A DNA stretch of 64,000 bases, from contig CM042017.1 of the NCBI GenBank assembly GCA_023525715.1, positions 81,621,357 through 81,685,356 on the forward strand, in the 5' to 3' direction. The notes beneath the pieces were generated by a model. It worked only from the letters and a program-made list of their open reading frames with translations, had not been told where the DNA came from and did not search any database. Positions 38,394-51,837 of this stretch are shown in pieces. The stretch is from Cichorium intybus (Eukaryota > Streptophyta > Magnoliopsida > Asterales > Asteraceae). The position numbers were made by a program, and so were the translations under genes. Position 1 is the first letter of the stretch; every line of letters starts with the position of its first letter.

Positions 38394-39587
38394 ATGATCT
38401 CAGAAATCGGTCTTTCAAAAACACCATTTGAGTCCCACATGACTAAGATTGAGAACAGTTTGAAAGCTGATCTCAAACTATATCATGACACAATAGTCAA
38501 ATCTGATATCTGCAAATCTGAATTACAAACTTTGCAACTCAGATTTGGAGAATCAACAAGGACTAGAGACAAACTTGAAAGAGACGTCGAACGAAAAACA
38601 GAAGAATATAATCACGTCTTAGATCAATTAAATGAAGCTCTAAAACAAAAAAGGGACTTAGAAATAAAAAATCAATCTGTTTTTCCATCTGAAATAAAAG
38701 ATGCCTTAGAAATAGAAGTCCTTCAGTTAAAGCTAAAAATTCAAGATTTAACTGACAAAAACACTAGTTTGATTCTAAAACTAGATGATTCTTCAAAAGA
38801 AATCAAACTTCTTGAATCCGAGAATCAAAGATTTCAAGGAAAACTGGATTCTATCAATCTTGCTAGAAAGCTAAGTGATGTTATTTTCGTCAAAGCAACA
38901 TCCTTAGGATCTGGCAAAATCGATACAAATTACAGACCTGGATTAGGAAGAGAATCCTTCGAAATCGAACAAGCCAAACAAGAAACCAGGACTAACAGTG
39001 AAAACTCTGAATCAACTCTAACAGATCTATCCACATCTGTTAATGAGGAAAATTCAGACGACGAAACAGTTATCAACTGTAACCCAGATGATACTGATTT
39101 CACTGTTTCCAAAAGATCTTTCACTAATAGGACTTCAACCCACCAAAACCAAATTACCAACCAAAACTCCAAACTTAAAGACTTTTTGAATAGAGCAAAC
39201 TCCTTTTACAAGAAAGGCAGTACCTCTAAACCAATTGCTCTTCAAAAGGAACAAGGCAAGCCCAAAGTTTTCAAACAAACCCAAAAGAAACCTTTGAAAC
39301 CAGCCTCCTTGCCACAAAAACAAAAAAAAATTCAAAACCATCCTCATCACAAAAACAAAGAAAGGTTATCAGACAAGTCATTACATAAAGGATACCTTTC
39401 ACACAATCAGAAATCTTTCCAAATGACAGGTTTTCAAAAACAAATCTTAAATTGGGAAAATCTGATAAGTCAAATCAAGCCTCAACCACTTCGTCCAATT
39501 AACAGAAACCATAATGATTTCAAATCACCGAAAACCATTAACAAATCAGGACCCACCATGGTTTGGGTACCTAAACTTTCTGTCTAA
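38394..39587 (+). pseudogene. SIRE-type gag, C-terminal part
   Basis: The frame is open from upstream of 38394 (first in-frame ATG) to 39587, about 397 codons. The N-terminal capsid domain is missing. Upstream lie a long A-run (about 38309-38331) and a short out-of-frame ATG at 38344, consistent with a deletion joining leader to mid-gag. Residues 20-165 form a heptad-rich coiled coil (LQTLQLRFGE, LDQLNEALKQ, LEIEVLQLKLKIQDL). A Ser/Thr/acidic segment and a Lys/Gln-rich basic tail follow, ending SGPTMVWVPKLSV. No CCHC knuckle was seen. SIRE-lineage gags carry such coiled coils. Confidence 0.75.
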
Positions 39588-39593
39588 TTGCAG

Positions 39594-39741
39594 GCACTTC
39601 GTGCTGGAAAGCCCAAGGATGATACATGGTATATCGATCGTGGCCGTTCCAAGCATATGACAGGAAAACAGAGCTTTCTACAAAACTTCAAACCCACACT
39701 ACCTCCGATGCAGAAACTTCACAATCAAACAAAAATGATGT
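39594..39741 (+). pseudogene. Protease start remnant of the SIRE-like element
   Basis: Directly after the gag stop, in another frame, ALRAGKPKDDTWYIDRGRSKHMTGKQ resembles the N-terminal protease segment of SIRE elements. The active-site triad position reads DRG, so the catalytic Ser/Thr after Asp is lost, and the frame stops after about 48 codons. Confidence 0.65.
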
Positions 39742-41283
39742 GAATCCAGTCGAGGGGGAACCACCAAAACCAGAACCCTCCTAAAACACCCCAATCCACC
39801 TGTCCAAAAGATCCCAATGCATCATTTATGGGGGAACTCTCGTTACCCCATTCTCACCCCCAAACCAAAATTTACCAAAAACATCCACATAATCAAAAAT
39901 CACAAAAAAAAATTGAATAAAGTTTTATCCTTTTAAAAGTTTTTATAAAACCATGTGATTAACATCTTCTTGACTAAATTTTCAGATACTTATGCTCGAT
40001 GAATGTTCTCAGTTATATTGATTCTTAATTAAAGAGAATGTTCAAATTTCAAACATTTGTGTTATGTACATTCTCCTATTCCCTTTGAATTTATTTCAAT
40101 TATAACGATTTTATCTATTAAGGGACATAAGATCAGGAGATTCAGATGAAAACCAAACCCATGTGAGAATTTGTGCCTCGTCTTTAACTGCTAAGTGGAA
40201 TTCATTTCTGTGAGCAAAGGTGTTCTCATTATGACTTATAGGATTTATACTCTTATACCGTGATGCTAGTCTCATTTTTGCTTAGATATCAAGATGACCA
40301 GGGACGATACAATCATTTTCTTATATATTAGACAAACTGTCTATTATATCACCTATCCCTATCCTCAATCAAACCACTTCAAAGAAAAGCTTCATCATCT
40401 GGCATAACGAATCTGACAATCGAAGAAACGCAAAGTCATATCCAACAAATGATGTCAACAAATCACAACTGGTAACCACATCAGATATCTTTTACACAAA
40501 AGGTATTCGCGAAAATCAAGAAAAGTTAAAACAAAGGTGAACACTTCACCAAAGAAAAGGAAGATTTACAAACAACAATCCATCAAGACAGACATCTCTC
40601 AAAATTTTCCAAACAACAGTTTCTCAAATGCTTTATCAAATATAACTGTTAAAACCGAAGATTTACCGGGATACTGTAGCCTTCATAATTGAATGTTCTT
40701 AGTTGCAAACTGCACTATGAATATTTCTAAACCCCTCTACATGTATTTCCCGACGGAGAGAGAGTGAACATCAATGGCATGAATGAAGAAACCCTCTGAG
40801 TAATGCCGAAACCAGTCTTATGTGATTGATTATCTAATATGAAGACCAAGTGACTAAAGTATATAGGTATAAATCCACATTAAGCATAAGTCAACACCTT
40901 CAAACTGAGTCATATCACTCATCTTTAGTGATTATACACCAGTTCTGCATCCAGAACAAACAAACACCTCAGTCAAGTGTGAGCTATACCTATGAGCGTT
41001 CATCTGAATCGACCTATTAAGATCACTTGTCGTCTTTATAAATGCTATAAAATCTTAAGGGATATTATGAAAGTACATATACAAAAACCCTTTGATTATT
41101 GAACATGAAACCTTGATTCAGAAACAAATATTCTTGACAAACATTTTTCAAAACATAAGTAAAATCTAGTCACACTTTTTCAAAACAAATGATATGATTT
41201 TATAAATATTTTATCCAAATTTCAAGAATTTTCAATCAAACATTTTTCTCCTCATTTTCATTAATGATCACATAGGGGGAAAT
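39742..41283. other. Non-coding remainder of the SIRE-like element
   Basis: No enzyme domain is recognisable. The sequence ends in the purine tract before the 3' LTR. It probably represents the element's long 3' region (env-like region or UTR in autonomous relatives) after internal deletion. Confidence 0.5.
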
Positions 41284-42594
41284 TGTTGAATAATGTTTTA
41301 TGTTTTTATGTGACCATCACTGAAATAAGTCGAAATGTTTTTTTTAACAAATATTATCAGTATTTCAGGTTGCATGGATTCAAGATTGAACGTGAAGAAA
41401 AACAAAACACAGAAATCCAGATTGCTTCAGCAATCGCGACGCGACGGAAGGCCCGGTCGCGACGCGAAGCCCCATCGCGACCCGACAGCACATTTGTCGA
41501 GACGTGAAGAGAAGCAAGACAGAAGACCTCCATCGCGAAGACCTCCAACGCGACACCACCAACTTTCTAATCGTGAGACTACCAACCCAACGCACTAACC
41601 AGTGGCCGACCAAAAGCACTCGACAACCGCACCTTCGCGATGCGACGCCATGCCTGGTCGCGACGCGATCCCTGTGTTCAGTGACTATAAATAAGAAGCT
41701 CACCTCTTGCCATTCGTGTGCAGAAAATAACTTACACCACACATACCCATTCAAGCACCAATATTATCCTACGTCCAAAGAGCAAGAAAACCTGCCAAAA
41801 CGCTCAAGAAAACTCTTTTCAAACAAAGAAAATCCACGTTCAAACAAACATCGAACAAAACCGCTACACCCATACTCTACCCGACACCAAACAAAATCTC
41901 TACCCAACACCAAACAAAACCTCTACCCGACGCCATACAAAAACCTCTACCCGACACCAAACTTCAAACCTCTAAACAACCTCAACCCGAATACCAAACC
42001 ACAAAACCTATACACCCTCTACCAAATACATACACCACGAAAACTAAACCACAAAACCCCCGTGCATCTCAATTAAACCGACACCAAAAAACCCATTTCA
42101 CCAAACACCAAAAACTACCAAACCTCATCCTACCGTAAAGAACAAGAATCGACGCTTCAAAGAAAACACCATCTTCCTCAGCTATCGATAAGTTCTTTTG
42201 AAATTATTTGTGTCGTTATTGATTTATTCAAACTGTTATAAATCAACTGTACCAAATATCCAATACATCCGAATTGAACTTTGACAACGAAAACATATGT
42301 GGACTGTATTTAACCGAGACATCTAACTTCTAACTTCTAACTTCTAACCTTTTTATTTATTGTAAAAACACTTTGTCGTTGATAATGGCGTTTATTACAT
42401 CTAACCTCTAACTTCTAACATTTACTTTATTTACCGCTTTCTGTCTATTTAAATACTGTCTAGCTTAGATTTACCGTTTTATTTTATTCCGCAACTCTTT
42501 TTTATTCCGCATATTATAGATAAAATACATATCTGTCACACGGTAATCGGCTTAAAAACCTTACTCGTGGTGAACGGTTATCGTATTTTCAACA
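41284..42594 (+). repeat. SIRE-like 3' LTR
   Basis: Near-identical to the 5' LTR. It has an extra CCTGGTCGCGACGCGATCC-like segment (about 41650-41668) and one fewer ~30-bp tandem unit, so length is conserved by chance. Confidence 0.88.
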
Positions 42595-42779
42595 GTTAAC
42601 TAAAACCTTAACAGAAAAAGAAAAAAAACAAAAACAAAAAGGAAATAAAATACTGTCATTGGTCATCATCGTGATGTGTGCCAGAAGGTCATCATCGTGA
42701 TGAGTGCCGGAAGGTCCAGCGTCATCAGATCCAATGGTCGGGAATGGTGGTGGTGGTTGCATTCCCAGATGTAACATAA

Positions 42780-43330
42780 GCACGAGTGTGCTCTCTGATG
42801 GGTTTTGAAAAGCTAAAACCGATCTTTTTGCGTAAAACAATTTTAAGCAGAAAACGGAAGCAATTTTAAAATAACTATTATTTTAAAACCATTTTAACAA
42901 AACCACCAAGAGGATCCAATTACATGATATAGAAAGATTATTTGACAACCATATGATGTAAAGAAGACAATCCAACTTGGTTTTGGGGAGTTGATGAAGA
43001 TGGCAAGAGAACCAAAAGAGACTTCATCTATAGTGTATCCACCAACAAGAGTAAGGCACAATGGAATGCTAGTTCCCTATTGTATTTGTGACTTCTTAAG
43101 CCTTTAAGTGCTTAATGCATTTAAGCACTAAAGGATAAACACTTCTACACCACTTATACTTGCAACTAGTTTCAAAAGATATGCAAGAGGGGGGGGGGGG
43201 GGGAGAAGTGGACGATTTTCATCAATCAAAAAGAGAAAAACTAGCTACTAACTCTTATAATAGAGGTCATCCAAATGAATGTTGTTAAATATATGAATCT
43301 ATCTTGCACCATATTCATTTGAAACTTCCA
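42780..43330 (-). repeat. Possible diverged Copia LTR remnant (reverse orientation)
   Basis: The order ACGGAAGCA..AAGAGGATC..GGCAAGAGAACCAAAAGAGACT..CTATAGTGTATCCACCAACA..GAATGCTAGTTCC parallels the Copia-A LTR at 9585-9800 on the same strand, with heavy divergence. A G-run is at 43190-43203. No boundary, PBS or TSD was found. Confidence 0.4.
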
Positions 43331-45382
<2,052 letters not shown>

Positions 45383-45404
45383 TAGGTCATAGCACTGGTG
45401 CACA

Positions 45405-45605
45405 TTTACCGGTTATAACCGGTTTCGGTTTTTTAGAGGACCGGTTTTTTTTTAACCGGTTTTTGCTTAACCGGTTTCGGTTAAAACCGGACCGGTTTAG
45501 GCCGGTTTTTTGGCTTCGAAGTGTAGAACCGGTAGAACCGGTTCCGGTTCCGGTTAAAACCGGTTTTTATATAACCGGTTCCGGTTAAACCGGTCCAAAA
45601 ACCGA
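45405..45605. repeat. hAT-2 left subterminal ACCGGTT array
   Basis: More than ten copies of the self-complementary ACCGGTT / AACCGGTT in about 200 bp, some overlapping as CCGGTTCCGGTT. Probably transposase-binding sites. Confidence 0.8.
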
Positions 45606-45986
45606 TTTTGTGTATTAAATCTTTAAAAATACCAAAAAAATACTAAAAAAATACTAAAAAATACAGAAAATTTTATATTGTTTTTGGTTATGATATACAA
45701 TAAAAAACAACATTGTTTGATAGTCTAACATTGATCGAAATTGAAATGAAAAAAACAAACGTGAACGACCAATTACGTATTATAAAAAACTAGGAATTAT
45801 AGTTTTCGAATAACCGAGATTCAACATCGAAAAACCTAGGTCAATCTCCAACACATTACATAAACTAGGAATGATAGTCTTCATCTAGAAATACCAAAGT
45901 TTTAAAATTCAAATTACATAAACGTCAATAATAATAATAGTAGGAATTATAGTCTTCAACTTTGTCGTCTTCAAATCTTCAAGCCT

Positions 45987-48092
45987 TTAATCCGAAAATT
46001 CTTCAATCTCACCCTCATCAACTTCGGTCGTTGGAGGTGATATCCCCATTGCAACTTCTTCTTCTTGGATATACTCTTCCACCGGTGGTAAAAGCGGCCC
46101 TTCGAGCGAAACGCAATGTTGTATCCTTTCGACGCCATCCAAGTAGTCCTTCAAGCAAACGCATACTTCCATCGATTCGGCCGTGAGTTTGGACCTTCTT
46201 TCCGTGATGACCCTGCCACTAAATGAAAAAGCGGATTCCGAAGCTACCGTGGAAGCTTGGACGGTTAGTAAATCGCGGGCCATGGCGGCTAGAATCGGGA
46301 ATTGCACTTCCTTTTCTTTCCACCAAGCCAAAATGTCAAAGTTTTGAAATTCTTCGACGGTAAAGTGGGCTAAAAAGTTTGTGGCCATATAATTGCCCAA
46401 TTCGCTACTTGGGGCGGAAGTACGTTGGCGTTTTGTGGCATCCTCCATCAAAGTGTTATAAAGATTTATGTTAACGTTTCTTCCCGATGAAGATGAACCG
46501 GCCATACCTCTACGAATATGATCAACTATTACATTAGTTGGTTGACCATATTTGGTAGCGTACATTTCAAATAATTTTTTGAAAGAGTCATTGAATTTAA
46601 AATTTTGATTTTGAACGAAATTTGGTTCGAGTTCACTTAATCCCAAGTTTTCATAAATTTGCCCCATTAAAACGTTTACACCACCCACATTTATAGTCGG
46701 GTTTAGGGCGGCGGCACATGTGAAGACTAAAGGCAATTCCCGAAAATATTTTAAAAATTTACTTTTCATAGCAATAACCATATTTTGAAACAATGTGATC
46801 GAAGAATACTCGAAATTTGCCATTTTTTCCGTCATAAGAAAAATTTGATTTAAAACCAACGGACTCGTGGGATAGTAAACGCCCGACAACAAAGTTGTTG
46901 CCTCCTTGAAAATTTGTAGAAAATGTGTTAGTTCTTGAAGCAAATTCCAATCCGATTCGGGGATTGAAACCGATCGACGTTTTTCAACAAGTATTTCGTT
47001 AAACGCATTAAGTGTGAGTTTTTGACGTAAAATGCTTTCAAACATAAAACAAGTTGAGTTCCATCTTGTGGGTGTGTCAAAGTTAGGCCCTAAACATGGT
47101 TCGTTACATTGTGCACAAAAAAACCGGTAATTTGCTTGTCGTTGGTTACTTGTGCCATAGATTGTGTTTAAAAGATTTTTAAATTTCGTACGTAAATCAT
47201 CACAAACTTGAAGCCCAGCTTGCACACTTATATTTATAATATGTGCAATACATCGGGTATGAAAAAAGTCGCCATCTAAAATTGGTTTTAGTCTTAATTT
47301 CATTCGATTGATGGCGTTTGTGTTGTTTGACGCGTTATCGAGGGACATAGAAAAGACTTTATCGTCTATTTTATATTCCGCCATAACGTCTAATAATATT
47401 TTTAATAAGTTTGCACCGGTATGTGGATAACCAAATAATTTAAAATCTATTGTCCGTTTCATCATTAGCCAACTATCGGGATGAAACCAATGAGCGGTAA
47501 CGGCTAAATAGGAATTTGCATTTCCATGGGGGGCGGTCCAAACGTCACAAGTTAGCGAAATCGAATTTTTGTAGTTTGCAAATCCTACAATTATTTCGGA
47601 TTTCGCTTTAGCCCAAAGTGCAATAGCATCACGTCGAAGAGTAGTACGACTTACAGCGGAGTATCGAGGTTGAAGTTTCGTTTTGATGATTTCCGTAAGC
47701 CTCGGGTTGTCGAAGTGGTCGAATGGAAGTGCTTCTTGGATGACAAACTTGGCAAATGCTTCTCTTACGGCATCGTTGTCGTACACAAATAAAGCGCCGT
47801 CCGATCCAATTGTAGTTTGCGTCGGATCGGTACTAGTTTGTTGGAGCGCTTTGCAACCGCTACTTATATGTGACCTCAATGTTGAGTTGCTCGTTGACGA
47901 ATAAAACCTCCCACATTTCTTGCACCGAGCTTTTTTCGCACCATCTCTCATAACACAATAATCGAAATTCGACCAAACATCGGCGGATCGCGTTGTGGTT
48001 TTGATTTCCGCTACATCATCGTTGGTATAGTTTCGTGTTATGCCGGAAGTACCAACGGAAGCGGAACCGGTAGCGGAACATGACGAAGCCAT
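45987..48092 (-). CDS. hAT transposase, BED zinc finger (Ac/RICESLEEPER type), intact
   Basis: 701 codons, uninterrupted, starting MASSCSATGS. BED zinc finger at about 38-82 with Cys57, Cys60, His75 and Cys80 (RCKKCGRFY..RSHISSGC). The RNase H-fold core includes LTCDVWTAP (Asp183) and MSLDNASNNTNA (Asp252). WNSTCFMFE lies in the position of the conserved W-containing segment. The C-terminal hAT dimerisation region is FPILAAMARDLLTVQASTVASESAFSFSGRVI. An acidic tail follows. The enzyme would cut and paste its own element through a hairpin intermediate on flanking DNA. Domesticated relatives (DAYSLEEPER, RICESLEEPER) exist, but the TSD and subterminal arrays argue this is a transposon copy. The promoter would lie in the right-hand ACCGGTT array. 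Confidence 0.93.
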   Translation of the reverse strand: MASSCSATGSASVGTSGITRNYTNDDVAEIKTTTRSADVWSNFDYCVMRDGAKKARCKKCGRFYSSTSNSTLRSHISSGCKALQQTSTDPTQTTIGSDGALFVYDNDAVREAFAKFVIQEALPFDHFDNPRLTEIIKTKLQPRYSAVSRTTLRRDAIALWAKAKSEIIVGFANYKNSISLTCDVWTAPHGNANSYLAVTAHWFHPDSWLMMKRTIDFKLFGYPHTGANLLKILLDVMAEYKIDDKVFSMSLDNASNNTNAINRMKLRLKPILDGDFFHTRCIAHIINISVQAGLQVCDDLRTKFKNLLNTIYGTSNQRQANYRFFCAQCNEPCLGPNFDTPTRWNSTCFMFESILRQKLTLNAFNEILVEKRRSVSIPESDWNLLQELTHFLQIFKEATTLLSGVYYPTSPLVLNQIFLMTEKMANFEYSSITLFQNMVIAMKSKFLKYFRELPLVFTCAAALNPTINVGGVNVLMGQIYENLGLSELEPNFVQNQNFKFNDSFKKLFEMYATKYGQPTNVIVDHIRRGMAGSSSSGRNVNINLYNTLMEDATKRQRTSAPSSELGNYMATNFLAHFTVEEFQNFDILAWWKEKEVQFPILAAMARDLLTVQASTVASESAFSFSGRVITERRSKLTAESMEVCVCLKDYLDGVERIQHCVSLEGPLLPPVEEYIQEEEVAMGISPPTTEVDEGEIEEFSD

Positions 48093-48309
48093 CTTGAAAT
48101 TGTTAGAAAATAGGTCGGGAATGCGAAAAACGTCGAGAATTGTGAGCGTTTTTTGCGGGGTGTTGAAACCAAATGAACCAACATCTATTTATACTAACAA
48201 ATGAGGGGTAAAATGGGTATTTTGGCCATTTTAACGGTTATAAACGGCTACAAACCGAGCAAAAGAAGCCAAAATGCCAAAAATGCCCGTTTTTTAACGG
48301 CTATGAAGA

Positions 48310-48520
48310 AAAAACCGGAAAAAACCGGTTTTTTTCCGGTTAAAAAACCGGTTAAAAAAAACCGGTTAAAAAACCGGCTCAAAAAACCGGGTCTCGCTTG
48401 GGATGGATAACCGGGTAAAAGTCGCCGGTTCGGTTTAACCGGAACCGGTTTTCGCATAACCGGTTTTCACAATAACCGGTCCGGTTTATTTTTTCGGTTT
48501 TTTTAAAAACCGGTTTGTTT
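48310..48520. repeat. hAT-2 right subterminal ACCGGTT array
   Basis: More than ten ACCGGTT-type palindromes, mirror of the left array, between the transposase start and the element end. Confidence 0.8.
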
Positions 48521-48539
48521 GTGCACCTCTAGGTCATAG

Positions 48540-49244
48540 TGTTACTCTATCAGAATTTCCAATATGCCAACCCAAGAACAATAAGCAAGTAGTGGTGGAA
48601 AAGGCAATAACAAGACTTCAACCTGAAGACGACAAAAAAGTTCCGCGAAGACGTTACACTGCAAAGCATTTTAGTTGATGACTTCATTTTACTTTTGATG
48701 AGTTCCTATTGATCTTGGATTGGAACAATTATATTTTGTTATTTGCTATCCTTAAAAATTGGGTTGTTACACTTTATGTTTATGTTTGGTGTGGAACTTC
48801 GCATTTGATGTTTAGAACTTTATATTTTATGTTTGATTGAGAACTTCATATTTAATGTTTGAAACTTAGAATTTTATGTTTGGAAAATTGAAATTTCGAA
48901 TTTTATGTTTTACATTAGTAATTTTATTCGTTGGTTTTCAAACCGAATTAATTCGATTTTCGGTTTGGTCCTGATTGCCTTGAATTCGGATTGGTTCGGT
49001 TTCCAATTTAGACTAAAACAAATTTCAAACATCTGAAAAATCCTTGCACACCCCTACGTCTTTTTTAAAGAAACGAAGTCCTACCAAATATTTTTATTCA
49101 ACGGAAATCACAATTTGGGAAGTCCGAATTTGCACTTTAAGTATCCTCACCGGCTTTCTTCTAGTGAACCAAAATGTATATGTTACAAATATACAATGGT
49201 AGAAATACATATAATTACATACACTTCAACACATTTTTCATCTT
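48540..49244. other. Non-coding interval, with a short open fragment interrupted by hAT-2
   Basis: If hAT-2 and one TSD copy are ignored, 45364-45392 joins 48540-48678 as a 55-codon frame (ends VPRRRYTAKHFS) of no recognised family. The remainder is AT-rich with repeated TTTATGTTTG phrases and AACCGAATTAATTCG. The metalloprotease gene's 3' UTR presumably begins at its right edge. Confidence 0.4.
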
Positions 49245-49918
49245 TTAAGAAACCATCAAGTCAACTTCATCAATGTTTTTCTCTATGACATCAATACAAG
49301 ACCCTACGGATTTCCCCTCTGACATGGCGGTAGCGAGATGAGTCCGCGCTCTTTCGTGGCGGCGTAAAATCAAGATGGTGTTTAGTACGGCCCATCTCAC
49401 TTGAGAATCCGCTTTCTTTTGAGTGAATCCCAAGCTGTTTAACAACTTATCCAACTACGGATAAAACGTTGAATAAAAGAAACACCGGTTAAATGCAAGA
49501 AATAGCAATGTACTTTCATTTTTTGTTTTTGTGTAGTATAGGATCTTAATTTCATTTCTTTCTAGTACAATATTGTATTTTTCAACTTTTTTTCCATTAT
49601 TTTTCTTATTAGGACATTATACTTTGAAAATTCTACCAAATTATAGCGATGAATATTGCTTTGTATTTGTATCACATTGCTATAATTCAGTATATTTTTC
49701 AAAGTACAATGTTGTAATAGAAAGAAATGAAAATAGGGTTCTATAATAAATAAACATCAATACAAGTATGTTGATATTTCTTGCATTATTCTAGACGCAC
49801 ATGTTATAGAGTATATTGAGAATATTTAGTCTAAAATTCCAAAATTTTGCTATTTCAAATTCATTTCTTTTACAAAAACAAAAATAAAATTTCAATTATT
49901 AATAAATAGTGTTTAAGA

Positions 49919-49962
<44 letters not shown>

Positions 49963-51777
49963 AGTTGACAAAAATGTAAAAAAATTTACCGTGTTAACAT
50001 CAGCAAGGCCTCCTTCAGCATAACCATAAAGAAGGTATTCGGTTGCAACTCCTGCTAATGCTATACATGAAAACCTGTTCAACATCTGAAACACATACAT
50101 TTATTACGGTTTTGGTCCCTGTTGTTTACATCAAATTACAGTTTTGGTCCTAGTTTGAAAATCTTGTGCCGATGGCCTCTATGGTTTCCAAATCTTTCAT
50201 TTTTGGTCCCTGTGGTTTCCAAAATTTTTACTTTTGGTCCCTCCCACTGCTACCGTTTGTGTAAACCACGGGGGCCAAAAGTGAAAGATTTGAAAACAAT
50301 AGGGACCAAAAGTGAACATTTTGGAAACCATAGAGGCCATCAGTGCAAAACTTTCAAAACTAGTACCAAAACTGTAATTTGGTGTAAACCACAAGGACCA
50401 AAATTGTAATTTACTCTACATTTAATTACTTACGACTTTATTTATTTTATATTATATTAATATAAAAGAATTAACATTGTAATTTATGTACATAAAGATG
50501 AGATATACCTTGGCTGATACTCTTCCCGCACTTATCTGCACATACAAAGTTGCAAAATGAAAACCAATTTCTACTTCGGATTAAATCTCCATTTTTATTT
50601 AAAGTAAATGCAAGAAATAGCAATGTACTTTCATTTATTTGTTCAAATTGGAAAGGGTAATACCGTAATAACAAATAATCATACATAAGAAAGCAGAAAG
50701 CTTACTTCTTCAGTAAATTCAAAATCGACAAAAACAGTCCCTGCTTGAACATTTAACGATCCTTCCCTCTGAAAAGCTTCCAAACTTGAAAGTGTATATC
50801 CCTTTGGAAGTATTCCCAGTAAATAAGCAATCAAGAAATGTCCAGCTTCATGCTACAACAACAAAATCTTCAAAACATTCATCCCTCAATAACAAAATTA
50901 AAACAACAAAAAGTAAGAAAGAGGTCTCACTTGAATAACTCTATTATGATACTTTTGACTAATGTTATGCCCAATAGTATCAAGAACTAAACTGCTAAAT
51001 CCTCCAGCAAAAGCCACCTAACAACAATCAATTCCATTAAAACCATCAATATATGATACACATTGCAAGAAAAATGTTTTAGATTTAGAATACATACCGA
51101 ATCCAGTGTCCAAATGAAGAAGATTACCAATGAGAAATATAAAAGCTCTTCAGGGCCTAAATCAAACACACTCCAAGCAGAAATGAACCCTAACAAAGCA
51201 GCAATCTGCAGATTTCTTTCAATGGCACCAAGTGTGTTGTCGTTTGGTGATAGAAGAGATGAAGTCTCTATGCCATTAAGTTTAAGTTCGTTTATGGTGT
51301 ATAGCCTCTGTGGTACCTGTATTAAATCCCCTTATTCAGTCAACTGTAGAAGGTGAAAAGCATACTGTTATTGAAGGTTATAATCCATCTCTGAAGTTAG
51401 TTAAGGGATTTCATGAAGTTTGATCATTAATTTGTTCGAAATTTTAGTGAATTCGGGTTAGGGTTTACCTGTTGAGCGGCACCAAAGCATCTCAAACCGC
51501 CTGGTTTAGATTGCAAATCCTTGATAAGAGAGAGTGCAGCTCTGTCGTCGCCTTTGTTAAGCTCTTTATCCACTTTTTCCAATAACGCCCTTCTCAATTC
51601 GCCATTAACACGAGCTTCAGCTTCTGAAGATGATGGTGGTGGTGACGATGATGAGCTCTTTACATTATGATTATACCTATACCTTGAAATTGAAGTTGTC
51701 GTATGCCATGATCTCCACTTTAGACTCCATTCTGGACCTGTGGTGTTGTATGTGGATAACAGCAGACCGCCATTCAT
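49245..51777 (-). CDS. Chloroplast FtsH-like membrane zinc metalloprotease (VIR3/At5g27290-type), seven exons
   Basis: Exons, minus strand: 51777-51469, 51316-51098, 51017-50931, 50852-50706, 50535-50509, 50085-49990, 49454-49245. All introns are GT-AG and phase 0, giving 364 residues. The Ser/Arg-rich N-terminus looks like a plastid transit peptide. GAAQQVPQRLYTINELKLNGIE starts the conserved region. Two hydrophobic segments follow (about 140-156 and 164-187). QHEAGHFLIAYLLG carries the HEAGH zinc site (about 206-210), and LAGVATEYLLYG contains a Glu matching the third FtsH ligand region. GFTQKKADSQVRWAVL is the C-terminal helix. There is no AAA ATPase domain, unlike true FtsH. Arabidopsis relatives act in chloroplast development and stress. 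The frame is intact across all seven exons. Paralogue identity is not certain. Confidence 0.9.
49922..49961. repeat. A-run of about 40 bp in metalloprotease intron 6
   Basis: A homopolymer on the plus strand, i.e. a T-tract in the transcript, about 30 bp downstream of the intron-6 donor. It could be a polymorphic tract or the tail of an old retroposed sequence. Confidence 0.85.
50104..50410. mobile_element. Foldback MITE in metalloprotease intron 5
   Basis: A ~305-bp near-perfect inverted repeat. The left arm TTTTGGTCCCTGTTGTTTACA..CAAATTACAGTTTTGGTCCTAG..GATGGCCTCTATGGTTTCCAAA is mirrored by the right arm. It makes up most of the 423-bp intron 5. The GGTTTGGTCCCTG-type motif is common in plant foldback elements. 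It would form a long hairpin in the pre-mRNA. Confidence 0.8.
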
Positions 51778-51837
51778 AACCCTAATTCGAAAAATGATGT
51801 ATAGTGAACTCAATCCTCACAAGATTACGTCAATGGT

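Larger units (their letters stand above)
36878..42594 (+). mobile_element. SIRE-like Copia deletion derivative (5.7 kb, gag remnant only)
   Basis: LTRs at 36878-38189 (1,312 bp) and 41284-42594 (1,311 bp). TSD GTTAA is at 36873-36877 and 42595-42599. PBS TGGTATCAGAGC is at 38192-38203 and a purine tract ATAGGGGGA at 41272-41280. The interior is only 3.1 kb. It holds the C-terminal half of a coiled-coil gag and the first residues of protease, then no integrase, RT or RNase H. The gag type and GPTMVWVPKLSV junction point to the SIRE/Maximus lineage. Confidence 0.88.
45393..48531 (-). mobile_element. hAT-2: complete hAT element (3.14 kb) with intact transposase
   Basis: Flanked by the same 10 bases TAGGTCATAG (45383-45392, 48530-48539), which contain the 8-bp hAT target duplication GGTCATAG. 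Inner ends share GTGCAC: CACTGGTGCACA at the left, TGTGCACCTCTA at the right. Both subterminal regions (45405-45605, 48310-48520) are packed with ACCGGTT palindromes. The transposase frame (minus strand) is uninterrupted, so this copy could be autonomous. Confidence 0.9.

Noticed and set aside
42589..42840. 83-codon minus-strand frame next to the SIRE-like 3' LTR
   Set aside because: It overlaps the LTR end and TSD, contains a GGTCATCATCGTGATG repeat and has no recognisable domain.
48201..48457. Frames rich in Lys/Pro or Phe at the hAT-2 end
   Set aside because: Translations of the ACCGGTT array.
50122..50409. Mirror-image frames on both strands in intron 5
   Set aside because: The two arms of a foldback MITE read in both directions.
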